Origin: Aphanizomenon flos-aquae FACHB-1287
GTDB taxonomy: Bacteria; Cyanobacteriota; Cyanobacteriia; Cyanobacteriales; Nostocaceae
Direction of reading: 5' to 3'
DNA length: 64,000 nucleotides
NCBI RefSeq assembly: GCF_014698755.1
Contig: NZ_JACJTO010000007.1
Span: 81,631-145,630 of the forward strand
The notes beneath the pieces were generated by a model. It was not told where the DNA came from. It was given only the letters and a program-made list of their open reading frames with translations, and ran no database searches. This document shows positions 38,394 through 47,955 of this stretch, piece by piece; positions within the stretch are counted from its first letter, which is position 1, and each line of letters begins with the position of its first letter. The position numbers and the translations under genes are program-made.

Positions 38394-39419
38394 CTAATAC
38401 CTAATTCTCGGATCTACATAAGCATTAAGAATATCAATCAAAATACTCGCACTCACAACAATTGCTCCAAAAAATACTAACACCCCTTGGACTGTGGGAT
38501 AATCGCGGTCAGAAATAGCTTGATATAAACGATTTGCTAAACCCGGCCAAGAAAATGTGACTTCTGTTAAAATCGCTCCACCTAACAAGGAAGCAAATGT
38601 TAATCCTAAGACCGTAATTACCGGGATTAAGGCATTTTTTAAAGCGTGGGAAACCAATATCTTATTTTCAGAAATTCCTCGCGCTCTAGCCGCTTCTACA
38701 TAATCAGCCTTTAAGGTTTGTTTTAAATTAACCCTGACAATGCGCTCAAAAATTCCACTCAGCAAAATTCCCAAAGTTAAACTTGGTAAAGCTAAATGAT
38801 GTAAAGATGTAAAAAATTGACTTAAATTCCCACTTAATAAACTATCAATTGTATATAAACCAGTAATATTTGTGGGTGCAGGAAGATTAGGAGGAAAACG
38901 ATTAGAATTGGGAAACCAACCTAGTTGAACTGAGAAAACTAATTGTAATAACATACCTGCCCAAAACATGGGTAGTGCATAGGTAATAATCCCAAATAAA
39001 CGCCCACTAATATCAAAAGCAGTTCCGGGACGAGAAGCAGAAATAGTCCCCACTAAAACACCAACAATTAAGGCCACAGCCATACTCGCAAATGCTAATT
39101 CTACGGTGGCTGGAAAATATTGACCAATTATTTCACCTACATTTTGTCCGCGACTGGTTAAGGAAGTTCCTAAATCAAAGTGCAGTAAATTACCTAAATA
39201 ATTGAGATATTGTAACCAAATTGGTAAATCTAAACCAAGCTGTTTTCTTAGTTCTTCTTTGGCACTTTCTGGCGCACGTCCTCCTAAAATTGCATCTGCA
39301 GGATCTCCTGGTGTGGATCTAAGTAAAAGAAAGACAATGGTAATAATAGTTAATAGTTGCAGTGGCGCAAATAGTAACCGGGAAACAATGTAATACTGTA
39401 ATGCTTTAGAACGAGACAT
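38394..39419 (-). CDS. ABC transporter permease, DppB/OppB type
   Basis: 341 residues, six helices. The N-terminal family signature (LLLRSTPGDPADAILGG) and the EAA loop (DYVEAARARGISENKILVSHALKNA) are clear. Convergent with the DppC gene, downstream of the substrate-binding protein gene on the minus strand. Confidence 0.93.
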   Translation of the reverse strand: MSRSKALQYYIVSRLLFAPLQLLTIITIVFLLLRSTPGDPADAILGGRAPESAKEELRKQLGLDLPIWLQYLNYLGNLLHFDLGTSLTSRGQNVGEIIGQYFPATVELAFASMAVALIVGVLVGTISASRPGTAFDISGRLFGIITYALPMFWAGMLLQLVFSVQLGWFPNSNRFPPNLPAPTNITGLYTIDSLLSGNLSQFFTSLHHLALPSLTLGILLSGIFERIVRVNLKQTLKADYVEAARARGISENKILVSHALKNALIPVITVLGLTFASLLGGAILTEVTFSWPGLANRLYQAISDRDYPTVQGVLVFFGAIVVSASILIDILNAYVDPRIRY

Positions 39420-39453
39420 ATTTATTAATTAAAAATTCAAAATTCACAAAAAC

Positions 39454-39603
39454 CTCGTTCCTTGTCTCTGACAAGGAATGCAGTCTTGAGGCTCTGCCTC
39501 TTGTTAATTATATCAGGCAGAGCCTCTAAATGGCATTCCCAGCCGGAGTCTGGGAACGAGAGAACGAGAGAAATGGCATTCCTAGCCGGAGTCTGGGAAC
39601 GAG
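39454..39603. repeat. Dispersed repeat, CTCGTTCC...GGGAACGAG family
   Basis: About 150 bp with the motifs CTCGTTCCTTGTCTCTGACA, GAGGCTCTGCCTC, GGCAGAGCCTC and two copies of GCATTCC(C/T)AGCCGGAGTC. A related copy lies inside the cas operon at 60005-60111. Almost fills the gap between the permease and binding-protein genes. Confidence 0.88.
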
Positions 39604-39623
39604 AATCACTGAGATCCTATTCC

Positions 39624-41237
39624 CTACTTTTTAATTGTTTTATAAATCAGGTTTTGGGTAGGATCAAGTTTGACGTTATTTACGCCTTTTTGAGCAAATA
39701 CATAATCTTTATTTTGCCATAAAGGTATATAAGGAACATCAGTTAAAACTTGGTTTTGAATGTCAGCAAATATTTTTTTCCGGGCTTCAGGATTTTGTTC
39801 TTTACGTTGTTGATCTATGAGTTTATTCATGGTTTCACTATAATAGAATGAACCCTGAGATTGACTACCACCGATTTCACAACCTTTAGCAACTGAACCT
39901 TTTTCACAGGCTAAAAATGGCTGTACATAGTTATCTGGATCTAAAAAGTCTGGATACCAATCAAGTAAAGCGACTGGATATGAACCTTTGGAAATTTCTT
40001 TAAAGAAGGTAGCACCTTCTACATTTTGAATTTCTAATTGTAATATACCATCCATTTTAGTATCGGCCAGGGATTTTAAGGTTTGTGCTGTTAAACTGCG
40101 AGTAGGTGAACTAGAAGGATACCAAATTTGCACTTTAGCAGGATTTTGTTTAGAAAAACCAGCCGCAATTAAGGCTTTTTTAGCTTGTTCAAAGTTACCA
40201 TCACCATATTTATCTTTAAATAATGGTTGGGAAACATTGAAGGTTGTGGGAATCATGCTGTAAAGAGGATCGGCTTGAGAAAATAATACCCGCTCATTTA
40301 ATAATGGCCGATCAATTAATGATGTGATCGCTTGTCTAACTTCTAGTTTATCTAAAGGTTTCTGATTGCGATTTAACACCATATAACTAACTACACTACC
40401 TTGAGCAGTAATTGCTTGCCAGTCTCCTTTTTTAGCATTTGCTTCTAAACTCCGAATTTGATCTGGTTGTAAAGATAGATAAGCCACATCTATCGCACCA
40501 GTTTTAAAAGCATTAAATAAGTTGACTGGACTGGTTTGAATTTGGACATTTATACCTTTATTTTCGGGTTTTGTTCCCCAATATTGATCAAAAACATCAA
40601 ATCTTAAAGAATCAGTTCCATAGTTAGCTAATTTGTAAGCGCCAGTACCTACAAAGATATTCGGTTTAAATTTTCCAGGACCAATTTCATAAGCTTTTGG
40701 TGAAACTGCACATACTCCAGAAAATGCTAACAACGAAGGAAAAGCCGCAAAGGGTTTTTTCAGTTTAATTGTTAATTCATCCTCTCCTGTGGCTTTAACT
40801 GAAGCTACGGTATCAGAAAGTAAAAAAGATGGTTTACCTTTGTTTTCAATAAAACGTTGAATACTAAACTCCATTGCTTTGGCATTAAAGGGAGTTTGAT
40901 CATGAAATACTACCCCTTTGCGAATAGGAATAGTATAAGTTAAACCATCTGCACTGACTTTAGGTAATTCTGTAGCTAATTGTGGTTTAATTTCTGTACT
41001 TCCTGGCTCATAAGTATATAAGCGATCGCTCATATTAAATATTAAACCCAAGGATGATAATTCATACGCATCAGCAGGGTCAAGAGTTCTTGGCTTTCCT
41101 GTTGTCCCTATAGTAATCCGACTATCACCTGCAACAGTATTAACGGCACTAGACGAGGGTGTATTTGTCTGTTGTTTAGGAGTACAACTAACCACCAATA
41201 ATAGACAAAGACAGAACAAAGATAGGAACTTTGTCAT
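39624..41237 (-). CDS. ABC transporter periplasmic substrate-binding lipoprotein, peptide/nickel family 5
   Basis: 537 residues from the ATG at 41237. Lipobox VVSC with lipidated C18, then SBP_bac_5 fold: GTTGKPRTLDPADAYE near the start, and ATEL-P--SADGLTYTIPIRKGVVFHD. Binds oligopeptides or similar. Upstream of dppB on the same strand, so SBP-dppB is an operon interrupted by a repeat. A longer frame to 41279 is less likely because it would mask the signal. Confidence 0.93.
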   Translation of the reverse strand: MTKFLSLFCLCLLLVVSCTPKQQTNTPSSSAVNTVAGDSRITIGTTGKPRTLDPADAYELSSLGLIFNMSDRLYTYEPGSTEIKPQLATELPKVSADGLTYTIPIRKGVVFHDQTPFNAKAMEFSIQRFIENKGKPSFLLSDTVASVKATGEDELTIKLKKPFAAFPSLLAFSGVCAVSPKAYEIGPGKFKPNIFVGTGAYKLANYGTDSLRFDVFDQYWGTKPENKGINVQIQTSPVNLFNAFKTGAIDVAYLSLQPDQIRSLEANAKKGDWQAITAQGSVVSYMVLNRNQKPLDKLEVRQAITSLIDRPLLNERVLFSQADPLYSMIPTTFNVSQPLFKDKYGDGNFEQAKKALIAAGFSKQNPAKVQIWYPSSSPTRSLTAQTLKSLADTKMDGILQLEIQNVEGATFFKEISKGSYPVALLDWYPDFLDPDNYVQPFLACEKGSVAKGCEIGGSQSQGSFYYSETMNKLIDQQRKEQNPEARKKIFADIQNQVLTDVPYIPLWQNKDYVFAQKGVNNVKLDPTQNLIYKTIKK

Positions 41238-41477
41238 CCTACTCCATTGTTTTATTAGCAAGGAACACCAAGTGATCATTATTAATTTTTTTTAATCAAC
41301 GGTGGTTAATTATAGCAGAGAACAGGTAATATGATTATTTTTACCATTAATTAATTACGTGAGTAATAATATACCCAAATTTTCAATAATTTAGATATTT
41401 TAAGTTGGTGATTTTATTAACTCAAGATGGATTATAATAACTTTAACAAAAAGCTCAATCAAAATACTCAAAAAATT

Positions 41478-42053
41478 ATGGTTTTAACAGCTTCCACAAT
41501 GTTACCTTTAGGCACAAAAGCTCCCGAATTTCATCTACCAGAAGTAGTAAATGGGAAAATAATTTCTCTTGAGAATTTTGCCGACAAAAAAGCATTATTA
41601 ATCATGTTTATTTGTCGTCATTGTCCATTTGTCAAACATATTCAACAAGAATTAGCAAAATTAGATCAAGATTACAGCAATAGTGATCTAGGGATTATTG
41701 CCATTAGTGCTAATGATGCTAAAAATTACCCCAATGATGCCCCAGAATCATTAAAAGAAATGTCCATAGAACTGGGCTTTGATTTTACCTTTTGTTACGA
41801 CGAAACTCAAGCAACAGCAAAAGCTTATACAGCAGCTTGTACACCAGATTTCTTTTTATTTGATAGCGACAGAAAACTTGTTTATCGTGGACAATTAGAT
41901 GATAGTCGTCCTAGCAATAATCAACCTGTAACAGGTAAAGATCTCAGAGCAGCTATTACCGCAGTCTTAAATAATCAACCCATAAGCAGTGAACAACAAC
42001 CCAGTATTGGTTGTAATATCAAATGGAAAGCAGGTAATCAACCTAATTATTAG
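41478..42053 (+). CDS. Thioredoxin-fold redoxin (AhpC/TSA family)
   Basis: 191 residues from the ATG at 41478 (MVLTASTMLPLGTKAPEF); the frame opens at 41427 but family members begin near the later Met. The redox motif is CRHCP (LLIMFICRHCPFVKHIQ). The GQLDDSRPSNNQPVTG segment is typical of this group of cyanobacterial peroxiredoxin/thioredoxin-like proteins. It lacks a signal peptide. Probable thiol peroxidase or reductase; substrate unknown. Confidence 0.87.
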   Translation: MVLTASTMLPLGTKAPEFHLPEVVNGKIISLENFADKKALLIMFICRHCPFVKHIQQELAKLDQDYSNSDLGIIAISANDAKNYPNDAPESLKEMSIELGFDFTFCYDETQATAKAYTAACTPDFFLFDSDRKLVYRGQLDDSRPSNNQPVTGKDLRAAITAVLNNQPISSEQQPSIGCNIKWKAGNQPNY

Positions 42054-42102
42054 GAGTAATTGGTAATTGGTAATTAGTAATTGGTAAAACTCTTAATTTA
42101 CC

Positions 42103-42615
42103 TCAATGTTGAATTTCCAAATTGAGAATATAACACCCCAATTGTACCTTTCCTGTCCATAATTCATACTCTAAACGAAGATGCTCTGGAAAAGGATGTC
42201 CACTGATAATAAAACTTTTGGTGAAATTGGACAACCGCATAGGTTGATGGGGTTGTAATGATTCATTTGGCAACCAAAAACGACTAATACCATAGACACC
42301 TAACTCCCAAAAGTGACGGTAACTAACTTGGCTATTTCCTTGCATTGTCATAATTACCCGACAAGATGAAATTTCCAACCATAAAATTCTGGGACTGCTA
42401 GGGGGAGAAAAATTGTTTTTAGTTTGGGAAAAGGTATCTTCTGGATTTAAATAATTGCCTAGTTCACAACTAATCAGAGGTGGTGCAGTTAAAAGTAGAT
42501 GAAATTTACCTGTATCTTTTTGGATCAAAGTTCCAGCAGTGTCAACCACAGACCAAATTGGTAAGTCAGTGGAAATTATTGATAAACATACGGGTTTGCG
42601 GTGGTGGTTTAACAT
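42103..42615 (-). CDS. Conserved cyanobacterial protein, unknown function
   Basis: 170 residues, soluble, beta-rich by composition, Pro and Trp rich. No motif I can name. It converges with the redoxin gene. A short GGTAATTGGTAATTAG tandem array (42056-42087) separates the two. Confidence 0.65.
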   Translation of the reverse strand: MLNHHRKPVCLSIISTDLPIWSVVDTAGTLIQKDTGKFHLLLTAPPLISCELGNYLNPEDTFSQTKNNFSPPSSPRILWLEISSCRVIMTMQGNSQVSYRHFWELGVYGISRFWLPNESLQPHQPMRLSNFTKSFIISGHPFPEHLRLEYELWTGKVQLGCYILNLEIQH

Positions 42616-42921
42616 GAGAGGATGAGGGATTAAAAATGAAGAATAAAATTTCCGAGATTTTCTAAGGTGCTAATTTTGGTTTTATTTTTTGTGTTTTAGT
42701 CCATTCATTTCCTTAAAATTAAATAATAAGTAAAACCTGATTGATAGTTACCAAATATTTTGATTTGTTAATATAGACAATTAAATATGGTATTACTGTT
42801 CTCTATCTTAATAACCACTGTACTTACCAAAAAGAGGTAGGATACTAAACTGGAAGTGAATAGTGATAATCAATCAAGTCGCTGTTTAGCTTTTATTCCA
42901 TTCAAAAGCCATTGTATCCTA
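42616..42921. other. Intergenic region upstream of aroA
   Basis: About 300 bp, AT-rich, no gene seen. A GTG-initiated in-frame extension of aroA reaches 42856 but reads unlike EPSP synthases. Confidence 0.55.
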
Positions 42922-44271
42922 ATGTCAGCTATTGTTATCACCTTAGAAACTCAAGCAAACTCCTCTGATCACTTAATTATTCAGCGCCCTTCTGGTGGAT
43001 TGTCTTTACAGGGACGTATCCGAGTCCCTGGAGATAAATCTATTTCCCATCGCGCTTTAATGTTAGGTGCAATTGCTGAAGGGGAAACTCAGATTCAAGG
43101 ACTCCTTTTAGGTGAAGACCCCCGCAGTACAGCCACCTGTTTTCGGTCACTAGGTGCGGAAATTTCGGAATTAAATACAGAATTAGTTAAAGTTAAAGGC
43201 ATCGGTTTAGGTAATTTTCAAGAGCCTATAGAGGTCTTAGACGCTGGTAATTCTGGAACAACGATGAGGTTGATGTTAGGATTATTAGCATCCCATCCAG
43301 GGCGATTTTTCACGGTGACAGGTGATAGTTCTTTGAGATCGCGTCCCATGTCCCGTGTCGTCAAACCTTTGCAACAAATGGGAGCGCGAATTTGGGGACG
43401 CAAGGATAACACCTTAGCACCTCTAGCTATTCAAGGACAAGCCCTTAAACCCATTCATTATCATTCTCCCATTGCTTCGGCTCAAGTTAAATCCTGTATC
43501 CTCCTGGCTGGTCTAAACACGGAAGGACAAACTACAATTACCGAACCCGCATTATCACGGGATCACAGTGAACGAATGTTAAGGGCTTATGGTGCGGAAT
43601 TAAGTATAGATCCAGACAGTAATAGCGTTACAATCACAGGTGGGGCAAAACTCTACGGACAAACTGTAATTGTCCCTGGTGATATCAGTTCGGCCGCTTT
43701 TTGGTTGGTTGCGGGAGCGATTGTTCCTGGTTCAGATTTAGTAGTTGAAAATGTCGGTGTCAATCCTACCCGCACCGGGATTTTAGAAGCATTGGCGCTC
43801 ATGGGGGCAGATATTCAATTAGAGAATCAGCGGGAAGTTGCGGGAGAACCTGTGGCTGATATTCGCGTCCGTTCCGGGGGTTTAAAAAGCTGTACTATCG
43901 CTGGTGATATCATTCCGAGACTAATTGATGAAATTCCTATTTTAGCAGTTGCAGCGGCTTTTGCTGAGGGGACAACCATTATTCGGGATGCGGAGGAGTT
44001 ACGAGTCAAAGAGAGCGATCGCATTACTGTAATGGCACAACAACTCAATAAAATGGGTGCAAAAATTACTGAACTACCCGATGGTATGGAAATTACTGGC
44101 GGTACTCCATTAATTGGTACAGAAGTAGATAGCTATACAGATCATCGTATTGCGATGAGTTTGAGTATAGCTGCTCTTAATGCTATTGGTAAAACTACAA
44201 TTCACCGTGCTGAAGCTGCGGCTATTTCTTATCCCAATTTCACGAACACATTAAGGGAAATTTGTCAATAA
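42922..44271 (+). CDS. aroA: 3-phosphoshikimate 1-carboxyvinyltransferase (EPSP synthase)
   Basis: Joins PEP to shikimate-3-phosphate in aromatic amino acid synthesis. 449 residues from the ATG at 42922 ([11 protein letters not shown]). Conserved: [19 protein letters not shown] (PEP and S3P-binding Lys/Ser), [27 protein letters not shown], and RVKESDRI near the C-terminus. The GDKS-SHR and NAGTT-like (here NSGTT) pattern suggests class II type, often tolerant to glyphosate; that is inferred, not shown. Monocistronic. Confidence 0.96.
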   Translation: MSAIVITLETQANSSDHLIIQRPSGGLSLQGRIRVPGDKSISHRALMLGAIAEGETQIQGLLLGEDPRSTATCFRSLGAEISELNTELVKVKGIGLGNFQEPIEVLDAGNSGTTMRLMLGLLASHPGRFFTVTGDSSLRSRPMSRVVKPLQQMGARIWGRKDNTLAPLAIQGQALKPIHYHSPIASAQVKSCILLAGLNTEGQTTITEPALSRDHSERMLRAYGAELSIDPDSNSVTITGGAKLYGQTVIVPGDISSAAFWLVAGAIVPGSDLVVENVGVNPTRTGILEALALMGADIQLENQREVAGEPVADIRVRSGGLKSCTIAGDIIPRLIDEIPILAVAAAFAEGTTIIRDAEELRVKESDRITVMAQQLNKMGAKITELPDGMEITGGTPLIGTEVDSYTDHRIAMSLSIAALNAIGKTTIHRAEAAAISYPNFTNTLREICQ

Positions 44272-44455
44272 TTTTTAGGGACAGGGTAAAGGGAAAAGGT
44301 AGAGGGATGTTTATTTGTAAAATATTTAATAAATTTTGCTCAGGGAAGCACATTAATCATGGTTTCATGAAAATATAATGATTAACTTTCGTTTTCTAAA
44401 CTCTTTTTTTATATCGTCAAGTTCAAGATTATTAGCACGATTACAGGAGTCAAGA

Positions 44456-44593
44456 ATGCCTAAAAATATTAGTTATGATACTGAATTAATTGAATCTTGA
44501 AAAGATTCTTCAGAAGCAGCAGTTTATTTTGAAGTTGTGCGAGAAGAAGGTGATCTAATGATGATTAAAAAATCTAAAGATGTTCAAAAATGA
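44456..44593 (+). pseudogene. Remnant of a HigA-like addiction-module antidote
   Basis: The frame starts MPKNISYDTELIES, is stopped by TGA at 44498, and then continues KDSSEAAVYFEVVREEGD and MMIKKSKDVQK to a TGA at 44591. This matches the start of the HigA-type probable addiction module antidotes (Y-x-x-LI-x-SLKD-x-x-EA-x-Y). The C-terminal HTH is absent. The TCT-TGA-AAA at the stop most simply derives from TCT-TTG-AAA. Confidence 0.6.
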
Positions 44594-44644
44594 TAAAATT
44601 TGCAGAAAAGAAAGAGGTTAAATTGAGTTTAATTTTTACGAATA

Positions 44645-44803
44645 TTGCTAGAGTCTTTAGGGTTAAAAGTTTGGATTCAGAGAGATTTTACTGAGGAAGG
44701 GGTAGCTAGTGAGTTGGTAGATTTGGGAGTACCAAAAACGGATATGGTTTTAGGTTTTAAGTCACATTAAATGAGACAATTTACTGATTTTGCATCGGTT
44801 TAG
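44645..44803 (+). pseudogene. xisI: Remnant of XisI (fdxN element excision controlling factor)
   Basis: C-terminal XisI-like residues: LLESLGLKVWIQRDFTEEGV, then ASELVDLGVPKTDMVLGFKS, an in-frame TAA at 44766-44768, then MRQFTDFASV and TAG. Normal XisI continues through this point, so the gene is broken both upstream (no start or N-terminus) and at the TAA. XisH/XisI pairs are common in filamentous cyanobacteria and behave like mobile accessory genes. With the HigA remnant this accounts for the 720-bp region 44272-44990. Confidence 0.72.
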
Positions 44804-44990
44804 ATTTTTTATTTAATTTTTATATTTTCGTAACTTGATAATAGCTTGGCCTTTTGGGATAGGCGTTTTACTTGTCCCTTTTTTTTCGCGCCAAGACGCA
44901 AAGGAAGGAAGAAAATCTATAACTAAAAATAAAACAAGCTACCGCGAATTTTTTAAAGTTACAATTTAAACTACTTACTAGATAAAACAA

Positions 44991-46190
44991 TTAACGTCTA
45001 GCAGGACGTTTTATTATGTCAGGAGGTAATTGCAGTCCATCAAATCTTGAAAGTCGCCGTACTCCAGACATGAAGATGGTATGTATAATATTTAGGGTGT
45101 CAATAGCTTCTATAGACACAACAGAACATAAGAAATTACCAAATTTTTCGCCATCTAGGTTTGCCCCAGTTATCAGTTTACCATTATAAATCGAGAAATT
45201 TGTGGGTATTTTTTCACAATGTTGGAGATATTCATTTATTGATATGCTTAAGTATCCATTTTTATAAAGTGCCATTTCTATAGTGAAAGGTTTTTGAAAC
45301 ATATCGACATTTACAGGAACTTTAATTGTTTTGTTCAAAGATGTTCTATTTTGGCTAAAAGTTTTAAATATTAAAAATTTTAGATTGTGTTCACAAGATA
45401 AACTAATATTCTTTTGATGCCGATTACCATAAACAAATATAAACCCTTGCTGTAGAGTATTCAGCATCTGCAATTCTAAACAAATTCTAATACCATAATT
45501 TACTTGTTCAGCTATGGGGATTTGGAGGTATGAATGGTTAAATAAAAGAGTTGGATCACCATAACCATCTTCGATCAACTGGCCATTATTGACAATCATA
45601 GGTTGACGGCTCATAATATCAGAATAGCCATCATTATTACCATCAAATTTTTCAAAAATTTCTTTATATGCTGCGACAAGACAACGGGATATATCATGAA
45701 TTAACCGTAAAGATGTTTCTGATATTTCACAAATAACATCATTATATAACTGATTTAAATTAGGCTGATTAGCCTCACAACTAGGTTGCCAATGAATAGA
45801 ACCACTGTAGGCAATTGCAAACACAAAATTTTGTAAAGTATATAATTCATTGTTGTACTGAATAATGGGGGCAGAGAGAAATTTTTCAACTGTTATTGAC
45901 TTACTATCTTTATCATTATAAATTTGTGTGCAGCATTCGATATTGGGAGTAATACTCCATCTATTTGGAAATTTTTTATCTACTGGTACAAGTACAATGA
46001 GGTCATATTTACTTAACTCATGAGGTAATGATTTTGGAGTATCTTTCTCAATAATTACATTTCTTATAAAAAGTGCTAAGTCTTCAAAGCGATTATCAAG
46101 TTCTTGTTCTGCAAAGACTTGTAATTTTTTATAATATTCTAATCCTCTTGTTGTTTTATTGAAAGGATTTTTGTTGAACTGCTTATTCAT
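44991..46190 (-). CDS. Protein of unknown function
   Basis: 399 residues from the ATG at 46190 (MNKQFNKNPFN), eight codons inside a longer frame to 46214; weak GGGAAA precedes the chosen start. No recognised family. It is soluble, with a mostly helical N-terminus (YYKKLQVFAEQELDNRFEDL) and a beta-rich second half. No membrane segment. The gene sits in accessory surroundings: broken antitoxins on one side, a dispersed repeat and a ParDE system on the other. It may be recent cargo. An unusually low GC content compared with neighbours is suggested by the codons (many AAA, ATA, TTA). Confidence 0.6.
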   Translation of the reverse strand: MNKQFNKNPFNKTTRGLEYYKKLQVFAEQELDNRFEDLALFIRNVIIEKDTPKSLPHELSKYDLIVLVPVDKKFPNRWSITPNIECCTQIYNDKDSKSITVEKFLSAPIIQYNNELYTLQNFVFAIAYSGSIHWQPSCEANQPNLNQLYNDVICEISETSLRLIHDISRCLVAAYKEIFEKFDGNNDGYSDIMSRQPMIVNNGQLIEDGYGDPTLLFNHSYLQIPIAEQVNYGIRICLELQMLNTLQQGFIFVYGNRHQKNISLSCEHNLKFLIFKTFSQNRTSLNKTIKVPVNVDMFQKPFTIEMALYKNGYLSISINEYLQHCEKIPTNFSIYNGKLITGANLDGEKFGNFLCSVVSIEAIDTLNIIHTIFMSGVRRLSRFDGLQLPPDIIKRPARR

Positions 46191-46309
46191 ATTTATTTTC
46201 CCAATAACATACAATAACTGACGAACAATACCTTAAATATGGGCTGATTTTGCTGATTTTATTTAAATATTATTATATGAATAATCTTGATATGTCAATA
46301 ATAACACCC

Positions 46310-46423
46310 GGCGAATATAATTCGGGTCTACACAGACAAAACCCACCTTCGCGGGTTCAAAAATCTTGCTTTTAGTCCACGCAGGTGGACTTCGTTTGTA
46401 TGATTCCGTGATTTCTAATCGCC
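46310..46423. repeat. Structured dispersed repeat, GGCGATT...GTCGCC family, copy 2 (inverted)
   Basis: 114 bp related to 35808-35913 in opposite orientation: GGCGATTAGAAATCACGG end, inner palindrome GTCCACCTGCGTGGAC, shared core AAGGTGGGTTTTGTCTGTGT. More diverged than copy 1. Confidence 0.85.
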
Positions 46424-46439
46424 AGGGCTTCTCAATTAT

Positions 46440-46730
46440 TCATTGAAACAAAGATTCCAAATCTCGATAACCACTAACTACACGCACAATTTCAATTCCA
46501 CCATTAATAACTCGATAAAGAATAACGTAACCATCCAAAGGAACACCCCGCAAATCAACCCTAATATTTTCATAGCTACGCCCCATATTAGGGAAATTAG
46601 CTAAATACTTACACTTGGTTTCAAACTCATCAACAAAACGCTCTCCAGCATCAATATTTCTAGTAACAAAATAATCAATAATTTCTGATAAATCACGACT
46701 AGCTTCTGGGGAAATAATATGTATTTTCAT
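46440..46730 (-). CDS. parE: ParE/RelE-family toxin
   Basis: 96 residues. ParE/RelE fold: N-terminal helices (SPEASRDLSEIIDYFVTR), then NFPNMGRSY, beta strands with VDLRGVPLDGYVILYRV, and the C-terminal VVSGYRDLESL with conserved Arg. ParE toxins poison DNA gyrase; RelE cleaves ribosomal mRNA; here ParE is favoured because the partner is ParD-like. Two bases downstream of parD. Confidence 0.88.
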   Translation of the reverse strand: MKIHIISPEASRDLSEIIDYFVTRNIDAGERFVDEFETKCKYLANFPNMGRSYENIRVDLRGVPLDGYVILYRVINGGIEIVRVVSGYRDLESLFQ

Positions 46731-46732
46731 CC

Positions 46733-46993
46733 TTATATCTCTCTCGCTTCACGCAACTTATCCCGCAATTGTGAAATCACAACTTCCCCATTAATACCTT
46801 CACCTCTATCTAATTGTTCAATAGCAACATCGACCTTTTCCCGTGTTTCTTCCACCCAATTCTGATAACCCTTATCCCACTCCAAAAGCAATTTTAACGC
46901 CTTACTAATTACATCTTCAGGATTTGTATATCTACCTGTTGCAATTTGCGCTTGAATAATTTGCTCTAATTCCGGTTTAATTTGGATATTCAT
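46733..46993 (-). CDS. parD: ParD-family antitoxin (ribbon-helix-helix)
   Basis: 86 residues with the CopG/ParD pattern: an N-terminal beta strand (MNIQIKPELEQIIQAQIATG), the helix with RYTNPEDVISKALKLLLEWD, and a flexible acidic-basic tail. Neutralises ParE and probably represses the operon. First gene of the toxin-antitoxin pair. Confidence 0.88.
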   Translation of the reverse strand: MNIQIKPELEQIIQAQIATGRYTNPEDVISKALKLLLEWDKGYQNWVEETREKVDVAIEQLDRGEGINGEVVISQLRDKLREAREI

Positions 46994-47005
46994 AATTTTA
47001 CCTTT

Positions 47006-47320
47006 TTATACCACTTGCTCAAAATCTGGAAGAGAAAAACCTTTCCACTTTAAAAGTGCATAGACATAAGCTTTTTTTAACATTAAATAATCAGCACTCA
47101 CTCGTAGAGATTTCAACAATAATCTATCAGATTCACTTAATTGATTATTTTGATTTTTTTCTAACAATTGAAAATGTAATTCTTGCTGACTTTCTGGAAT
47201 TTGACTTTGAGCAATATTTAATAATTCCTCAATCGTTAATTCTTGCATAACCATAAATTCCCCTTGTAATTCCAGAGGTGCATAATCAACAGCAGGAGGA
47301 GCATTAATTTGAGTAGTCAT
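47006..47320 (-). CDS. Conserved small protein upstream of parDE, unknown function
   Basis: 104 residues, helical, Gln-rich. MVMQELTIEELLNIAQSQ and SESDRLLLKSLRVSADYLMLKKAYV are the most regular parts. No domain named. Same strand, 13 bp upstream of parD, so it may belong to the same operon or be a short regulator. It resembles small proteins found beside cyanobacterial toxin-antitoxin genes. Confidence 0.6.
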   Translation of the reverse strand: MTTQINAPPAVDYAPLELQGEFMVMQELTIEELLNIAQSQIPESQQELHFQLLEKNQNNQLSESDRLLLKSLRVSADYLMLKKAYVYALLKWKGFSLPDFEQVV

Positions 47321-47510
47321 ACATTTTTACAATAATTTGTTTTGATTATAACTTATTTTTGATAAATGCCATTTTCAACCCCAACCCTCAATTTTTTTCC
47401 TTTCTTCCTTCGTGTCCTTCGCTCCTTCGTGGTTCATTAACTCTGCGTCCTCTGCGCCTCTGCGGTTCGTTAAAAACAATCTAGGGGCGGACAAACCGCC
47501 CCCATTAAAA

Positions 47511-47705
47511 TCAGGTAACACCAAAAACAATCACCAAGCCCAAAACAGCCCCAAAAACGATCAAGGCATAGAATTGAACCCGACCGCTTTCTAAGTATTT
47601 CAAACCTTCACCACTGACAAGAGTAAAGAAACCCGTGAGATTAACAGCGCCGTCAACAACGCGGAATTCGCCCCTAATATTTTCATCTTTGATTCCTGAA
47701 TTTTC
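47511..47705 (-). pseudogene. 3'-end fragment of an ndhF-like gene
   Basis: About 64 codons that resemble the C-terminus of NAD(P)H-quinone oxidoreductase subunit 5: VVDGAVNLTGFFTLVSGEG, GLKYLESGRVQFYALIV and VLGLVIVFGVT, stop TGA at 47511. An upstream in-frame TAG (47706-47708) closes the frame. A full NdhF has over 600 residues, so this is an isolated duplicate of the tail. The identity rests on resemblance, not a search. It occupies part of the 635-bp gene-free gap 47321-47955. Confidence 0.6.
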
Positions 47706-47955
47706 CTACATAGGAAGGCAAAAGGCAAGAGGAGTTGAGAAATAAGGGTGTACCGAGTTTTGTTCAAAAATCAAATAAGAGTGCTATAGTTACCATTGAT
47801 TAATATTTACTCAGTAAGATATAAAATTGCTAGTTTTTATGTCGAAATATTAAGGAATATTGCATTTATATCAAAACCTCAAGCTCAAAGAGAAATTCAG
47901 CCAAAAGTCCGTGATAGGATACTCTGGGAAAATATTTATAATTGGGAGAAAACCT

